IMG/VR virus record: IMGVR_UViG_3300032174_000002
Coordinates: 1-64,000 of that record
Length of the DNA: 64,000 nucleotides
Reading direction: 5' to 3' (one strand)
Origin: a virus
Positions 1 to 8,018 of the stretch are shown one piece after another. Both the position numbers and the translations under genes were made by a program. The number at the start of each line of letters is the position of its first letter. The stretch's first letter is position 1. The notes below the pieces were generated by a model that was not told the origin of the DNA, searched no databases, and saw only the letters and a program-made list of their open reading frames with translations.

Positions 1-1182
1 GAGCGCCAGGCTCGCGGCCGCCGCCCGCTCCATGGCCCCGGCGGCCAGGGTCAGCGCCGGTACCAGCTCGACCAGCGCCGCCGCGGAAGCCGCGGACGCC
101 GCCGCTTCGGCGGCCTGCGCCGCGGCCAGCTCTGCCGCCTTGACGCTCGCCGCGGTCTCGATCCCGAGGAGACCGGAGATCGCCTCGGCCAGCGAGAGGA
201 CCATGCCGGCGACCTTGTAGCCAACGAAGGCCCCGACCGCAACGGACAGCGTGTCCCAGTTCTGGGCCATCCACAGCACCAGCTCGCCGACCGTCTTGAT
301 CGCCGTTCCGAGCTCGCCGCCGAGCGACGCCGCCAGGCCCTCGTTCTGCTTCAACCAGTCCGCGATGCCGCCCGAGACCTCGCGGACGGCGGGGATCATG
401 GTCCCGCCGAGCACCTCCATGAAGGCGGCGAGGTCGTTCTTGAGGGCCTCGGCGCTCTCGCCGGCGCCGCGCTGCGCCGCGGCCTGGCCGTTGAGGACGG
501 CCTCGACGCCGCCGAGCACGACCTCGAGCACGCCGGCCTCGTCGCCCATGGCGTGCATGGACTTGATCGACGCCTTCTCGGTGTCGGAGAAGACGACGCC
601 GATCCGCTGCAACTGGGTGACGGTCCCGGTCTCGATGACCCGGCCGAGCTGGATGGCCGCCTGCGGCAGATCGCGCCCCATCTTGGCCGCGAGGTCCGCG
701 ACGTCCTGGGTCACCCGCTCGAAGGTGTCCTCGCCCTTGATGGCCCGGAAGTTGGTGAGCAGGTTCTCGGCCTGGAGGGCGGCCTCGTGCGAGAAGTTGG
801 TCGTCGCCTCGATCTGGTCGGCGATCTCCTGCATCTGGCCGGCGGAGACATGCGCGGCCCCGCCGGTGGCGGTGATCGAGGCCTCGATCTGCCGCAAAGT
901 GGCCTGGTAGTCCTCGGCCTTCGAGACCGCCTCCTCGAGGAAGCGCAGGCCCTCGTAGGCGCCCAGGGTCTCGAGCAGGCGCTTCGCGACTTCATCGACC
1001 TGGGAGATGTGCTCGCCGGCGGACTTGGCCCCGTCCTCGACGTCCTTGAGCCCGGCCTGCCCCTTGGCCGTGGCGTCGGCGACGCTCTGGCCCATCCGCT
1101 CGGCCGCCGACTGGGCCGTCCCGAAGGCGCTCTCGGCGCCATCGGTCGAGAAGGTTATTGGAACGACAAAATCGTCAGCCAC
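1..1182 (-). CDS. Tape measure protein, N-terminal part (cut by window edge)
   Basis: About 394 residues are visible; the rest lies beyond position 1. The protein is a long, Ala/Gln/Glu-rich helical chain (for example QSVADATAKGQAGLKDVEDG near the N-terminus) typical of phage tail-length tape measures. Its position directly after the tail assembly chaperones in transcription order supports the call. The only usable start is GTG at 1182; an in-frame stop lies eight codons upstream and there is no clear Shine-Dalgarno (SD). The start overlaps the 5' end of the HNH gene on the other strand, so that insertion may have replaced the original leader. Confidence 0.85.
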   Translation of the reverse strand, partial: MADDFVVPITFSTDGAESAFGTAQSAAERMGQSVADATAKGQAGLKDVEDGAKSAGEHISQVDEVAKRLLETLGAYEGLRFLEEAVSKAEDYQATLRQIEASITATGGAAHVSAGQMQEIADQIEATTNFSHEAALQAENLLTNFRAIKGEDTFERVTQDVADLAAKMGRDLPQAAIQLGRVIETGTVTQLQRIGVVFSDTEKASIKSMHAMGDEAGVLEVVLGGVEAVLNGQAAAQRGAGESAEALKNDLAAFMEVLGGTMIPAVREVSGGIADWLKQNEGLAASLGGELGTAIKTVGELVLWMAQNWDTLSVAVGAFVGYKVAGMVLSLAEAISGLLGIETAASVKAAELAAAQAAEAAASAASAAALVELVPALTLAAGAMERAAAASLAL

Positions 1183-1870
1183 GATCCGAATACCATTCTG
1201 CGGTTACAAAGGTCTCTACTCGGTCAGCGATCGCGGTCGCGTCCGCGCGGAGACGCGCTCGGGCAAGCTTGGCTGCTGGCCTCCGGGTCGATTGCTGAAA
1301 ACCGTCCCCAATAGGCCAGATGGCTATGTGAGCGTCCGCCTTCGGGATGCCGCTGGCGGAGTCAAGTCGTTGCTTGTTCATGCGCTGGTGCTCAGCGCCT
1401 TTGCTGGGCCACGACCGCCCGGAGCCCACTCGCGCCACCTCAACGGCGATCCTGGCGACAACCGCCGCGAGAACTTGGCGTGGGGTACCCCTGCCGAGAA
1501 CAGCGGCGATACCGTTCGCATGGGCAGGACGCCGCACGGAGAGCGGCATTACGCGGCGAAGGTAACCGATGCGATCGTCGCGGAGATCCGGCGCCTCGCG
1601 GCGACAAATGCGCTCTCTCACGATGAGATTGCGGACCGCTTCGGCATCGCACGCGGCACCATGACCAAGATCGCTGGCGGTGGTCGGTGGAAACATCTGC
1701 CGTTCACGCCGCGAACCTGGCCGACTAAGCTCGATCGGACGGCCGTGATCGAGATCCGCAGGCTCGCAGCGGCTCTCATGCCGCAGCGCCAGATCGCTGC
1801 TAGATTCGGGGTTTGCCAGCGGACCGTCGCCCAGGTGATCCACCGCAGAACCTGGGCGCACGTGATCTAG
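1007..1870 (+). CDS. HNH homing-type endonuclease
   Basis: Recognisable homology begins near 1199 with a NUMOD4-like motif (GYKGLYSVSDRGRVR). It is followed by an HNH core (LVHALVLSAFAGPRP, HLNGDPGDNRRENLAWGTPA) and a tail with two helix-turn-helix-like segments (HDEIADRFGIARGTMTK and RQIAARFGVCQRTVAQVI). This is the usual order of free-standing phage homing endonucleases. The gene is on the opposite strand to its neighbours, between tail chaperone and tape measure. No ATG, GTG or TTG lies where family members normally start (about 1170-1190). The coordinate given is the first upstream ATG; the true start is unresolved. Confidence 0.8.
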   Translation: MCSPADLAPSSTSLSPACPLAVASATLWPIRSAADWAVPKALSAPSVEKVIGTTKSSATIRIPFCGYKGLYSVSDRGRVRAETRSGKLGCWPPGRLLKTVPNRPDGYVSVRLRDAAGGVKSLLVHALVLSAFAGPRPPGAHSRHLNGDPGDNRRENLAWGTPAENSGDTVRMGRTPHGERHYAAKVTDAIVAEIRRLAATNALSHDEIADRFGIARGTMTKIAGGGRWKHLPFTPRTWPTKLDRTAVIEIRRLAAALMPQRQIAARFGVCQRTVAQVIHRRTWAHVI

Positions 1871-1878
1871 TTTCCTGC

Positions 1879-2936
1879 TTATTCGTCCTGTCCCGCGCCG
1901 GGCGCCGGCTCTGGCTCCTTCTCGGGCGGCCGGTTGGCGTGCGCGACGTAGGCTCGGTCGAGCGCCTGGATCAGCGACTCGGCCCGGGCCCACTCCTGCG
2001 ACCGGGGCTCGTAGCCGTTGTCGCGGAGCCATGCCGAGAGCGCCGGGTACCAGATCTCGCCGGTGAGCGACGCCCCGAACCCGATCGCGATCGTCCGGCA
2101 GCCGTTCAGCGCCGCGAAGCCTTGGCGGAACCGGACCAGGTGCGGCGCCATCTGACGCGCGACCGGCAACGGCGAGTCCAGCCGGCGCGCGGCGAGCCAC
2201 GCCTCGGCCTCCGCCAGACCGCGGGTCCGCTCCGGTCCCTCCGGTTGGTCCAATGCCTCCGCCCGGAGGGATTCGTAGACCTCCCGGTCCTCCGCGGCCC
2301 AGCCCTCGAGGTTCTCTCGTAGTGGCCCCCACCTCAGTTCGTCGGCGAGGGCCCCTGCAAGTTTCCCTGGTCGGCCGCCATCGCCATCTCGGCCTCGGCG
2401 TCGGCCTTGGCGAGCACGCCGAAAGTGGCACCCTGGACCGGCAGGAGGGACAGCAGGATGTCGAGGTTGGCCTTGTGCAGCGACCCATCCGGCGTCCGAT
2501 TCGGGAGCGGCGCGCCGCCCAACCGGAAGCGGTCGAAGTCGCTGATTCGATGATCGCGGATGACCTTGATGCCGATGATGGCGGCGTCCCCCTTGGGGAT
2601 CGGCGGCAGCTTGCCGTCCTCGCCGGGCGCCAGCAGTCCGTTCGCGGCGCGGTACGCTTGCTCGAGGTCGTCGCGGTACATCCGAGCAGCGATGGTGGTC
2701 GCCCGCACCCGGAACCGCCCGCCGATCGGCAGCTCGTACCACTTGCCGTCGCGCCAGGAGGCGACCATGGCGTCGAGATCGAGGATGCCGTCGCTGGGCG
2801 GCGGAGCGGCGAGCGCCGCCTCGACGGCGGCGGCGGGCAGCGGCGCGGCGGACTGGCCGTTGGCGCCGTGGATCGTGGGCGGCGCGGCCTGCGCCTCGGG
2901 TTCGGGGACTGGGGCGGGGGTGGAGATCGGTTCCAT
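1879..2936 (-). CDS. Tail assembly chaperone, frameshift long form (gpG-T-like)
   Basis: A -1 slip at 2361-2367 joins the short form to a second open frame that runs to 1879. It adds about 160 residues beginning PGKLAGALADELRWGPLREN. The downstream frame has strong coding bias but no good start of its own. In lambda and most siphophages such G/GT pairs chaperone the tape measure protein during tail assembly. The extension ends in a charged, Pro-rich tail. It stops nine bases before the end of the HNH gene on the other strand. Confidence 0.78.
2334..2936 (-). CDS. Tail assembly chaperone, short form (lambda gpG-like)
   Basis: A 200-residue protein with a Pro/Ala-rich N-terminus, then a compact domain. 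ATG at 2936 follows an AGGAGAG SD. It lies between tail tube and tape measure, the fixed position of G-type chaperones, and its last codons cross a canonical slippery heptamer. The short form should be the abundant product and the frameshifted form a minor one. Assignment rests on synteny and the frameshift architecture rather than on sequence similarity. Confidence 0.8.
   Translation of the reverse strand: MEPISTPAPVPEPEAQAAPPTIHGANGQSAAPLPAAAVEAALAAPPPSDGILDLDAMVASWRDGKWYELPIGGRFRVRATTIAARMYRDDLEQAYRAANGLLAPGEDGKLPPIPKGDAAIIGIKVIRDHRISDFDRFRLGGAPLPNRTPDGSLHKANLDILLSLLPVQGATFGVLAKADAEAEMAMAADQGNLQGPSPTN
2361..2367 (-). promoter_or_regulatory. Programmed -1 ribosomal frameshift site, G GGA AAC
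   Basis: On the minus strand the zero-frame codons CAG GGA AAC form the heptamer G GGA AAC, close to lambda's G GGA AAG. It lies nine codons before the short-form stop. A one-base backward slip enters exactly the downstream coding frame. Confidence 0.85.
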
Positions 2937-2975
2937 CGGCTGGCTCTCCTGTCGGGCTGGGGTTCGAGGAAAATC

Positions 2976-3038
2976 CCCCGCCGCCGGTCGACCCGCGAAG
3001 CGCCAGCCACGCCCGCGAGCCCCGCGCCGGCGGCGGGG
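2976..3038 (-). terminator. Hairpin after the tail tube gene, terminator-like
   Basis: A perfect 12-bp inverted repeat (CCCCGCCGCCGG at 2976-2987 and its complement at 3027-3038) flanks a 39-nt loop. On the minus strand it is followed by GATTTT. It lies between the tail tube stop (3050) and the chaperone start (2936). It could end or attenuate transcription so that tail tube is made in excess. Confidence 0.55.
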
Positions 3039-3049
3039 AGGGGAATCGC

Positions 3050-4279
3050 CTACGAGAACTTGGTCAGCTGGAGCGTGCCCACGGCAGCGCCGTCGCTCTT
3101 CGCCATGTACTCGACGTCGACCATTTCGCGGCCGGACTGCGAGAGGCCGGTGGAGGCCGGCTTCGTCGGCTGGAGCGCCGGGAGCCAGAGGTACATGCGG
3201 TGGCCCTTGCCGTCGCGGAAGCCGACGCCGATCTGGCAGATACTCGCCGGGTCCTTGCCGTCGGTGTAGATCGTCTCGGCCGCCGCGGTGTTGCGGAAGA
3301 CCTGGAGCGCGAGCTTCGCGTCGAAGCGCTTGTCGCTCGACAGGTCGACCGCGCCGAGGATGCCGGCGCCGCCCTCCGCGAGCAGCGGCGAGGCGACGGT
3401 CAGCTGGAACTTCTTGACACGCAAGGTCGGCATCAGGGTCGGGTTCGTCGGCACCGCGATGCCGGAGTTGCCGTAGCGGAAGCCCATGCCGGAGTTGATG
3501 GACGTCTTGTCGCCGAAGTTGGTGTTGCTGTTGATCAGCGGGTTGCCCGTCGGCTGGAGCGAGGCGTTGGCGAGCCGCGTGGCGATCTCGATCGAGCTGA
3601 TGCCGGTCAAGGTGACCGAGATCGTGCACTTGTTCGGCTGCGGCACGTCGAGGACGATCTGGCCGACGCCGACGCCGCCCGAGCTGTCGCCGACGTTCGA
3701 GGTGGTATTCCAGGTCTCGTACCAACTGGTCAGGATCGTGGTCCCGGTGCGGAACCGGCCGGAGTGGTAGACGGTCACGGTCGGGCCGGCCGCCTCGTTG
3801 GCCAGCGTGATCCAGTTGGTGTCGAGCACCAGGTCGGTGCTGGTCGGAGCGCCGTTGACGCGCGCTACGAAGAGGGCGGGGTTGCTGGCGAAGCCGGTCA
3901 CCAGCACCATGTCGCCGTCGGCCACGCCGGTCCAGCTGCCGCCGGGACCGACCAGCTTGTTGCCGGTCGCCGCGGCGCTGATCGTGCTCGCGGAGACCGT
4001 GAACGGCGTGCCGACGACGCCGCACAGCAACTCCTCCCAGAAGGAATCGTGGTCGCCGTAGCTGAAGTCGGCCTTCCCGGTCCCGGCCACCTTGATGTCG
4101 GTCGCCGGGTTGTCGACGACCGTGCGGTCGGCGGTGACGTTGCCGGGCTGCTCGCGCTGGAGCTCGCCCGACAGCTTAAAGGTCTCGAACGGCACGATCT
4201 GCATCGACCCCGCCGGGAGGACGTTTTGCGTGACCTCGCGGATCTTGCGCACCTGGATGCCGCTGCTATTCCCGGCCAT
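3050..4279 (-). CDS. Major tail (tail tube) protein
   Basis: A 409-residue, beta-rich protein (repeated Val/Thr/Gly strands, few Cys) of the length and order expected for a siphovirus tail tube subunit. It is encoded between the tail terminator and the chaperone pair. The start ATG follows a GAGCGAGGTAA SD. The middle segment (about residues 90-200) may be an inserted Ig-like domain, since it is rich in short beta stretches. The call is from composition and synteny; the exact tail-tube family is not certain. Confidence 0.8.
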   Translation of the reverse strand: MAGNSSGIQVRKIREVTQNVLPAGSMQIVPFETFKLSGELQREQPGNVTADRTVVDNPATDIKVAGTGKADFSYGDHDSFWEELLCGVVGTPFTVSASTISAAATGNKLVGPGGSWTGVADGDMVLVTGFASNPALFVARVNGAPTSTDLVLDTNWITLANEAAGPTVTVYHSGRFRTGTTILTSWYETWNTTSNVGDSSGGVGVGQIVLDVPQPNKCTISVTLTGISSIEIATRLANASLQPTGNPLINSNTNFGDKTSINSGMGFRYGNSGIAVPTNPTLMPTLRVKKFQLTVASPLLAEGGAGILGAVDLSSDKRFDAKLALQVFRNTAAAETIYTDGKDPASICQIGVGFRDGKGHRMYLWLPALQPTKPASTGLSQSGREMVDVEYMAKSDGAAVGTLQLTKFS

Positions 4280-4355
4280 GGGTTACCTCGCTCTCAAGAA
4301 AAAGTGATCTGACGCTTGGCTGCTCGCGCGCTTCTTGATCTCGGCGAGCGGCGTT

Positions 4356-4670
4356 CTACTTGCCGCCGGCGAGCGGCGTCGCAGCGCCGGTCTGCACGCC
4401 CTTGGCGCCGGTGTCCTTGGTGGTGGTGGCCGCGCCCTGGTCCGCGCCGCTCGCGCCCTGCGCACCCTCGGGTGCCGGAGGTGGTGGCGGCGGACCAAAC
4501 TCGACCACCGCGGAGAACCCTTCGATCGGGCCGCCGGTGACCTTCATGTGGCTCACCTTGCCGATCGGCTCCTGCGTCTCCGGGTCGCGCACGATCGTGT
4601 CGACGATGGGCGCGCCGGTCCTCTTGTCCTTGGCGATGGTGTGGACGATCTCGAACTTCGTGGTGGCCAT
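4356..4670 (-). CDS. Small protein of unknown function in the tail region
   Basis: 104 residues. The first 60 look like a folded domain (KFEIVHTIAKDKRTGAP). The rest is a low-complexity tail of six Pro followed by Ala/Gly/Thr. It lies between tail terminator and tail tube. It may be a minor tail or decoration component; no family recognised. Confidence 0.65.
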   Translation of the reverse strand: MATTKFEIVHTIAKDKRTGAPIVDTIVRDPETQEPIGKVSHMKVTGGPIEGFSAVVEFGPPPPPPAPEGAQGASGADQGAATTTKDTGAKGVQTGAATPLAGGK

Positions 4671-4695
4671 GACCGGGGTACCTTTCAGGTTTTTC

Positions 4696-5151
4696 TCAGG
4701 CGACTGCCGCCTGGTCGCTGTACTTTTCGCCGCGCACGATGACCTGGGTCTGGTAGTAGGGATCGGCTGGCGCGATCTTGATCGGCACGACGTCGACCGC
4801 GGTGACCGTCAGGTCGTCGAGCTGCAGCCCACGGTACTGGCCGCGGATCGCCTCCGCCCAGTCCGTCGCCAGGCCGCTGCCGGCGTTCCTGGGGATGCAG
4901 ACGGTGGCGGCCCAGTGCCAGGTCGAAGCGTAGTACTGGGTCGTGCCGCCCGACGCCTCCTTGCGCTCGCCGAGGTCCTCGAACGGCCAGCACTGCAAGT
5001 AGCCGGCGGTCTGCGGGTCGGTCCCGGGCTCGACGTTCAGGTCCCGGAAAACGATGAGCGGCGGGGCCAGCGGCCCCGTGGTCTGGGCCGCAGCGAAGGC
5101 GGTGAGGCGGTTGACCAGGTTCGCCTCGCAGGTGGTGAGGGAGTCAGCCAT
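4696..5151 (-). CDS. Probable tail terminator / completion protein
   Basis: 151 residues. The ATG overlaps the previous stop (TAATG). Position after a gp10-like gene and before the tail tube is that of lambda gpU-type tail terminators, and the size fits. The C-terminal part (YYQTQVIVRGEKYSD) resembles the ending of such proteins. Function is inferred from order and length. Confidence 0.65.
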   Translation of the reverse strand: MADSLTTCEANLVNRLTAFAAAQTTGPLAPPLIVFRDLNVEPGTDPQTAGYLQCWPFEDLGERKEASGGTTQYYASTWHWAATVCIPRNAGSGLATDWAEAIRGQYRGLQLDDLTVTAVDVVPIKIAPADPYYQTQVIVRGEKYSDQAAVA

Positions 5152-5564
5152 TAGGCGGCGCTCCTCGCCTTCGAGATCTCGTCCGCCAGGAGAGCTTGCA
5201 GCCAGCCGTCGGGAACCTGCGCCGACCAGTGCTCGTACACCAGCCTCCTCGCGTAGGGAACTGCCATGATGCAGCCGGCCGGCACGCCTAGCTTCCAGTC
5301 CGCGTAGGCGGCGTCGTACTCCGGCTGCCCGGCGAGCGGGTAGAAGGTCTGCTTCGGCGGCGGCGGCTCGAGCCCCTCGTAGGTGCCGACCCAAGGCTGC
5401 ACGGATCCCCGAGCCCGGCCGGTGCGAAACGGCGCGTCGTGCTCGAAGCGCAGGCCGACCGAGGTCATCAGCTTGCGGACGCGACCCTCCGCCATCCCGC
5501 GGGCGCTGGCGATGATCTGCCCTGCTGCGGCGGCGAGGTCCTGCGGCTGGATCGTGATGCTCAA
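5151..5564 (-). CDS. HK97 gp10-like head-tail / tail component
   Basis: 137 residues from a TTG start that overlaps the upstream stop (TTGA). The N-terminal half is helical; the middle holds APFRTGRARGSVQPWVGTY, which resembles the conserved centre of HK97 gp10-type proteins, followed by an aromatic stretch. It sits in the canonical slot between head closure and tail terminator proteins. Confidence 0.7.
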   Translation of the reverse strand: MSITIQPQDLAAAAGQIIASARGMAEGRVRKLMTSVGLRFEHDAPFRTGRARGSVQPWVGTYEGLEPPPPKQTFYPLAGQPEYDAAYADWKLGVPAGCIMAVPYARRLVYEHWSAQVPDGWLQALLADEISKARSAA

Positions 5565-5923
5565 GCGAGCACCGCCAGTTTGTATTCGTAAGGGGGGAAT
5601 CCCTCGAAGCCGACGCTCAGGACCTCGTACTGCTGGCCGTTCAGGACTGCGAGGTCGCTCTTGAGCGGCACGATGCCGGCGGGGAGCTGATCGGCCGGCA
5701 CCACGATCTCCTTCTTGTCGGTCTGCACCAGGTTGCCCAAGGCATCGCTCACGACCTGGGCCTGCAAGCGGCACCAGCCGAGATCGTGGTCCGTCGTCGT
5801 CGTCGCGTTGCGCCGCGTCGTCGCGTTGTACGCCCCAGCGGTGACCTTGCGGAGCGTGACCTGGCCGCCCTGGGCCTGCGCCAGTCGCCCCGCAGTCGCG
5901 GCCATGCGCTGCTGGAAGCTCAT
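5561..5923 (-). CDS. Head closure / head-tail joining protein
   Basis: 120 residues starting MSFQQRMAATAGRLAQAQGG. A helical N-terminus is followed by a small beta domain (QQYEVLSVGFEGFPPYEYKL). That ending matches the beta-barrel of phage head-tail joining proteins, which describe how the gene product seats on the connector. Order between connector and gp10-like gene agrees. Confidence 0.65.
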   Translation of the reverse strand: MSFQQRMAATAGRLAQAQGGQVTLRKVTAGAYNATTRRNATTTTDHDLGWCRLQAQVVSDALGNLVQTDKKEIVVPADQLPAGIVPLKSDLAVLNGQQYEVLSVGFEGFPPYEYKLAVLA

Positions 5924-5924
5924 C

Positions 5925-6815
5925 TCAGAGCCTCCCGCCCATCGCCCGTCGACGCCAGGTGTCGAGCGCCAGCGTGATCTCGGGGAACTGGTCGAGGAAT
6001 TTCTTCCCTGCCGGCGTCGCGAGGTAGGCCCGTGAGGCGTTGCCGTCCGACTCGCGCGAGAGCAATCCTGCATCCCCGCGGCGCGAGTAGAAGATCCCGA
6101 CGAGCGCAGTCACCGCCAAGCGGATCTCCGGCGGCTCCTGCCCCGCCGCGTAGCCGGTCGGGTACTGGAAGACCAGGTTCTTGACGCCCCGCGGCCAACC
6201 CCCGCCGGCGGAGGGCTGCCGCAGGTTGCCGTAGACGTTCGCCGAGAGCACCGGCGGGGTCGAGGCCAGCAGGAGCTTCCGCCCCCACACCTCGTAGTCG
6301 CCCGGGGTCGCCGGGAGGCCATAGTTGGACGGCGGCGCGAACGGGACCGCCGCCTGCTGCATGCTCTGCCGCCAGGCGGCGTAGAGCACCGGGAAGGCCG
6401 CCGAGGACTGGCCGGCGTTCACGATCCCGGGCGAGGCGAGCGCGACCGGGTTCGCGCCGGCGACGTAGCTCGGCGCCGTGAGGACGATCTCTGAGACCGA
6501 CGCCCCGGAGAGGAGCAGCGGCGCCCGCGGCTGGAGGCCTGCCGGGGCCGAGGCGAGGGTCACCGAGAGCGACCCGACCGAGGCCCCGGCCGTGATCCCG
6601 ATCGGCGCCCCAGGCGCCGCCGGCTCCTCGCGCAAGAAGACCTCCTGCCTGCCGGAGCCCGAGATGACCTCCGACTGCGGCGCCACCGGCCCGAAGTAGC
6701 GGTCGGTGTTCGCCTCGACGAGCGAGACGACCTGCGCCTCGAGCGCGGTCAGCAGTGTCACGTCCTGGGTGGACGGAATGCCGAGCCAGGACTGCAGGGT
6801 CGGGACGTCGATCAC
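5925..6815 (-). CDS. Head-tail connector (HK97 gp6-like) with large insertion
   Basis: 296 residues, GTG start overlapping the previous stop. The N-terminus (MIDVPTLQSWLGIPSTQDVT) and C-terminus (helical, LAVTALVGIFYSRRGDAG) resemble the halves of the all-helical gp6 connector, which is normally 90-110 residues. The roughly 150-residue middle is beta/loop-rich and appears inserted, perhaps as an exposed domain at the neck. Confidence 0.65.
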   Translation of the reverse strand: MIDVPTLQSWLGIPSTQDVTLLTALEAQVVSLVEANTDRYFGPVAPQSEVISGSGRQEVFLREEPAAPGAPIGITAGASVGSLSVTLASAPAGLQPRAPLLLSGASVSEIVLTAPSYVAGANPVALASPGIVNAGQSSAAFPVLYAAWRQSMQQAAVPFAPPSNYGLPATPGDYEVWGRKLLLASTPPVLSANVYGNLRQPSAGGGWPRGVKNLVFQYPTGYAAGQEPPEIRLAVTALVGIFYSRRGDAGLLSRESDGNASRAYLATPAGKKFLDQFPEITLALDTWRRRAMGGRL

Positions 6816-7099
6816 ACTGCACCACCATGCACCTCAAAGTCTCCATTCTGCGTATGCCATTTCCCGGCCGCCCGCTGCGCGGTCGCGGTCGGACTGGCGG
6901 AGGCCCACGGGCCATTGAACAGCTCTTGCAGCGTCGAGAAGATGCTGATGCCGTTGCTGGCCCGCTGCCATTCAAGCGTATCCGCGAGCGCCGGTGCATG
7001 GTCGCCGCCCGGGATCTGCTGGATGGTGACCGGAGCGCCGAGCGCCTGGTCGGCCAGGAGCATTGAGGCGAGAGCGAGGATGATGCGCAGAGTTTTCAT
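6812..7099 (-). CDS. Small secreted protein of unknown function
   Basis: 95 residues with a textbook Sec signal peptide: a Lys/Arg start (MKTLR), a hydrophobic core (IILALASMLLA) and a likely cleavage after ALG-A near residue 22. The mature part has one Trp-rich stretch and no Cys. A signal peptide is unexpected in the middle of head-tail genes. Both ends overlap neighbours (ATGA, GTGA), so it is firmly in the operon. Confidence 0.65.
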   Translation of the reverse strand: MKTLRIILALASMLLADQALGAPVTIQQIPGGDHAPALADTLEWQRASNGISIFSTLQELFNGPWASASPTATAQRAAGKWHTQNGDFEVHGGAV

Positions 7100-7224
7100 G
7101 AGGTCTTGATCACCCGGACATTGCCGCTCGCATCGACGCGGACCGAGCCATCCTGCGTCACCCGCTCGCCAGCCGGCGGTGCGGCCTTGACCTTGGCCCA
7201 GAGGTTGAGGAAGAGCGCGCGCAT
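7096..7224 (-). CDS. 42-residue protein of unknown function
   Basis: Starts MRALFLNLWAKVKAAPP with an amphipathic hydrophobic N-terminus; the rest is polar and Val-rich. The stop overlaps the next start (ATGA). Only this overlap and the coding bias support it. Confidence 0.5.
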   Translation of the reverse strand: MRALFLNLWAKVKAAPPAGERVTQDGSVRVDASGNVRVIKTS

Positions 7225-7231
7225 CGCCAGG

Positions 7232-7633
7232 TCACGCCTTGAGCGAGTAGCCGACCGTCCGCGCCGCGGTCTCGGTGGTCGAGGACTTGAGAGCGATGAA
7301 CCGGAAGCCGGCGAGCTTCGACATGACGTCGCTGTCGACACCGACGCAGGTGTCCGGCGCGAAGGTGATCGGCGGCAGCGCGACGCCGGCCGCGTCGAAG
7401 ATCTGGCGGAAGGCGCCCGGGCCCGCGCCGAGCGCCGTGAACGCGTCGGAGAACGCCTGCGCACCGTCGCCGGAAGCGCCCGCCCCGGCGAAGCCGTAGA
7501 GCGTGAAGCTCGTTCCGTCCATGGCGGCCGGCAGCTGGAGCGCCAGGAAGTGCATCCCGTCGGTGTCGATCACCCCGGAGTACGGCTGGCCGGAGGCGAT
7601 GACGACCGACCCGGAGCGGCCCTGCCCGGGCAT
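7232..7633 (-). CDS. Structural-region protein of unknown function
   Basis: 133 residues, Gly/Ala-rich with short beta strands (LALQLPAAMDGTSFTLYGFA) and a single Cys. Composition suggests a virion surface or jelly-roll-like fold. It is encoded next to two similar Gly/Thr-rich proteins (7637-8948), which may together form a decoration set. Confidence 0.6.
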   Translation of the reverse strand: MPGQGRSGSVVIASGQPYSGVIDTDGMHFLALQLPAAMDGTSFTLYGFAGAGASGDGAQAFSDAFTALGAGPGAFRQIFDAAGVALPPITFAPDTCVGVDSDVMSKLAGFRFIALKSSTTETAARTVGYSLKA

Positions 7634-7636
7634 GGC

Positions 7637-8005
7637 CTACCCCTCCCTCTTGACGAGCCGGCTCTTGCGCTTCGCCTCCGGGAGCTCGGCCTCCGGGTCG
7701 AACGGCGGGGGTTCCTGCGGTGGTGCGGCTGGGGATGCGCCGCCGCCGTTCGGGCTTGCCGTTGCCGGAATGGGCGGCGCGGGCGGCTCGGGGGAGCCGG
7801 CCGGCTCCGAGAGGGTGACCGCGGCGCCGGAGACGACCAGGCTGGGCCAGATGTGGCCCGGCAGCTCGACCTCGAGGCCGACCTCGAGCTTCTGCTCCTC
7901 GTGGCCGCTGATGGCGATCCGGCAGGCGCGCATGATCCTGACCCGCTGGCGGCCGCTGAGCGGCGCCGGCTTCGGTGCAGGTCCCACGGTGACGATCTCT
8001 GGCAA
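7637..8005 (-). CDS. Protein of unknown function with Pro-rich tail
   Basis: 122 residues from a TTG start preceded by AAGGGAG. The first 70 residues form a basic then beta-rich segment; residues 70-110 are Pro/Ala-rich linker; the C-terminus is basic (EAKRKSRLVKREG). No family recognised. Confidence 0.55.
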   Translation of the reverse strand: MPEIVTVGPAPKPAPLSGRQRVRIMRACRIAISGHEEQKLEVGLEVELPGHIWPSLVVSGAAVTLSEPAGSPEPPAPPIPATASPNGGGASPAAPPQEPPPFDPEAELPEAKRKSRLVKREG

Positions 8006-8018
8006 GCGTCAGGCTCCC

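Noticed and set aside
1175-3010. 611-codon minus-strand open frame across the tail chaperones
   Set aside because: It is the third frame of the chaperone region and lacks coding bias; the other two frames explain the region.
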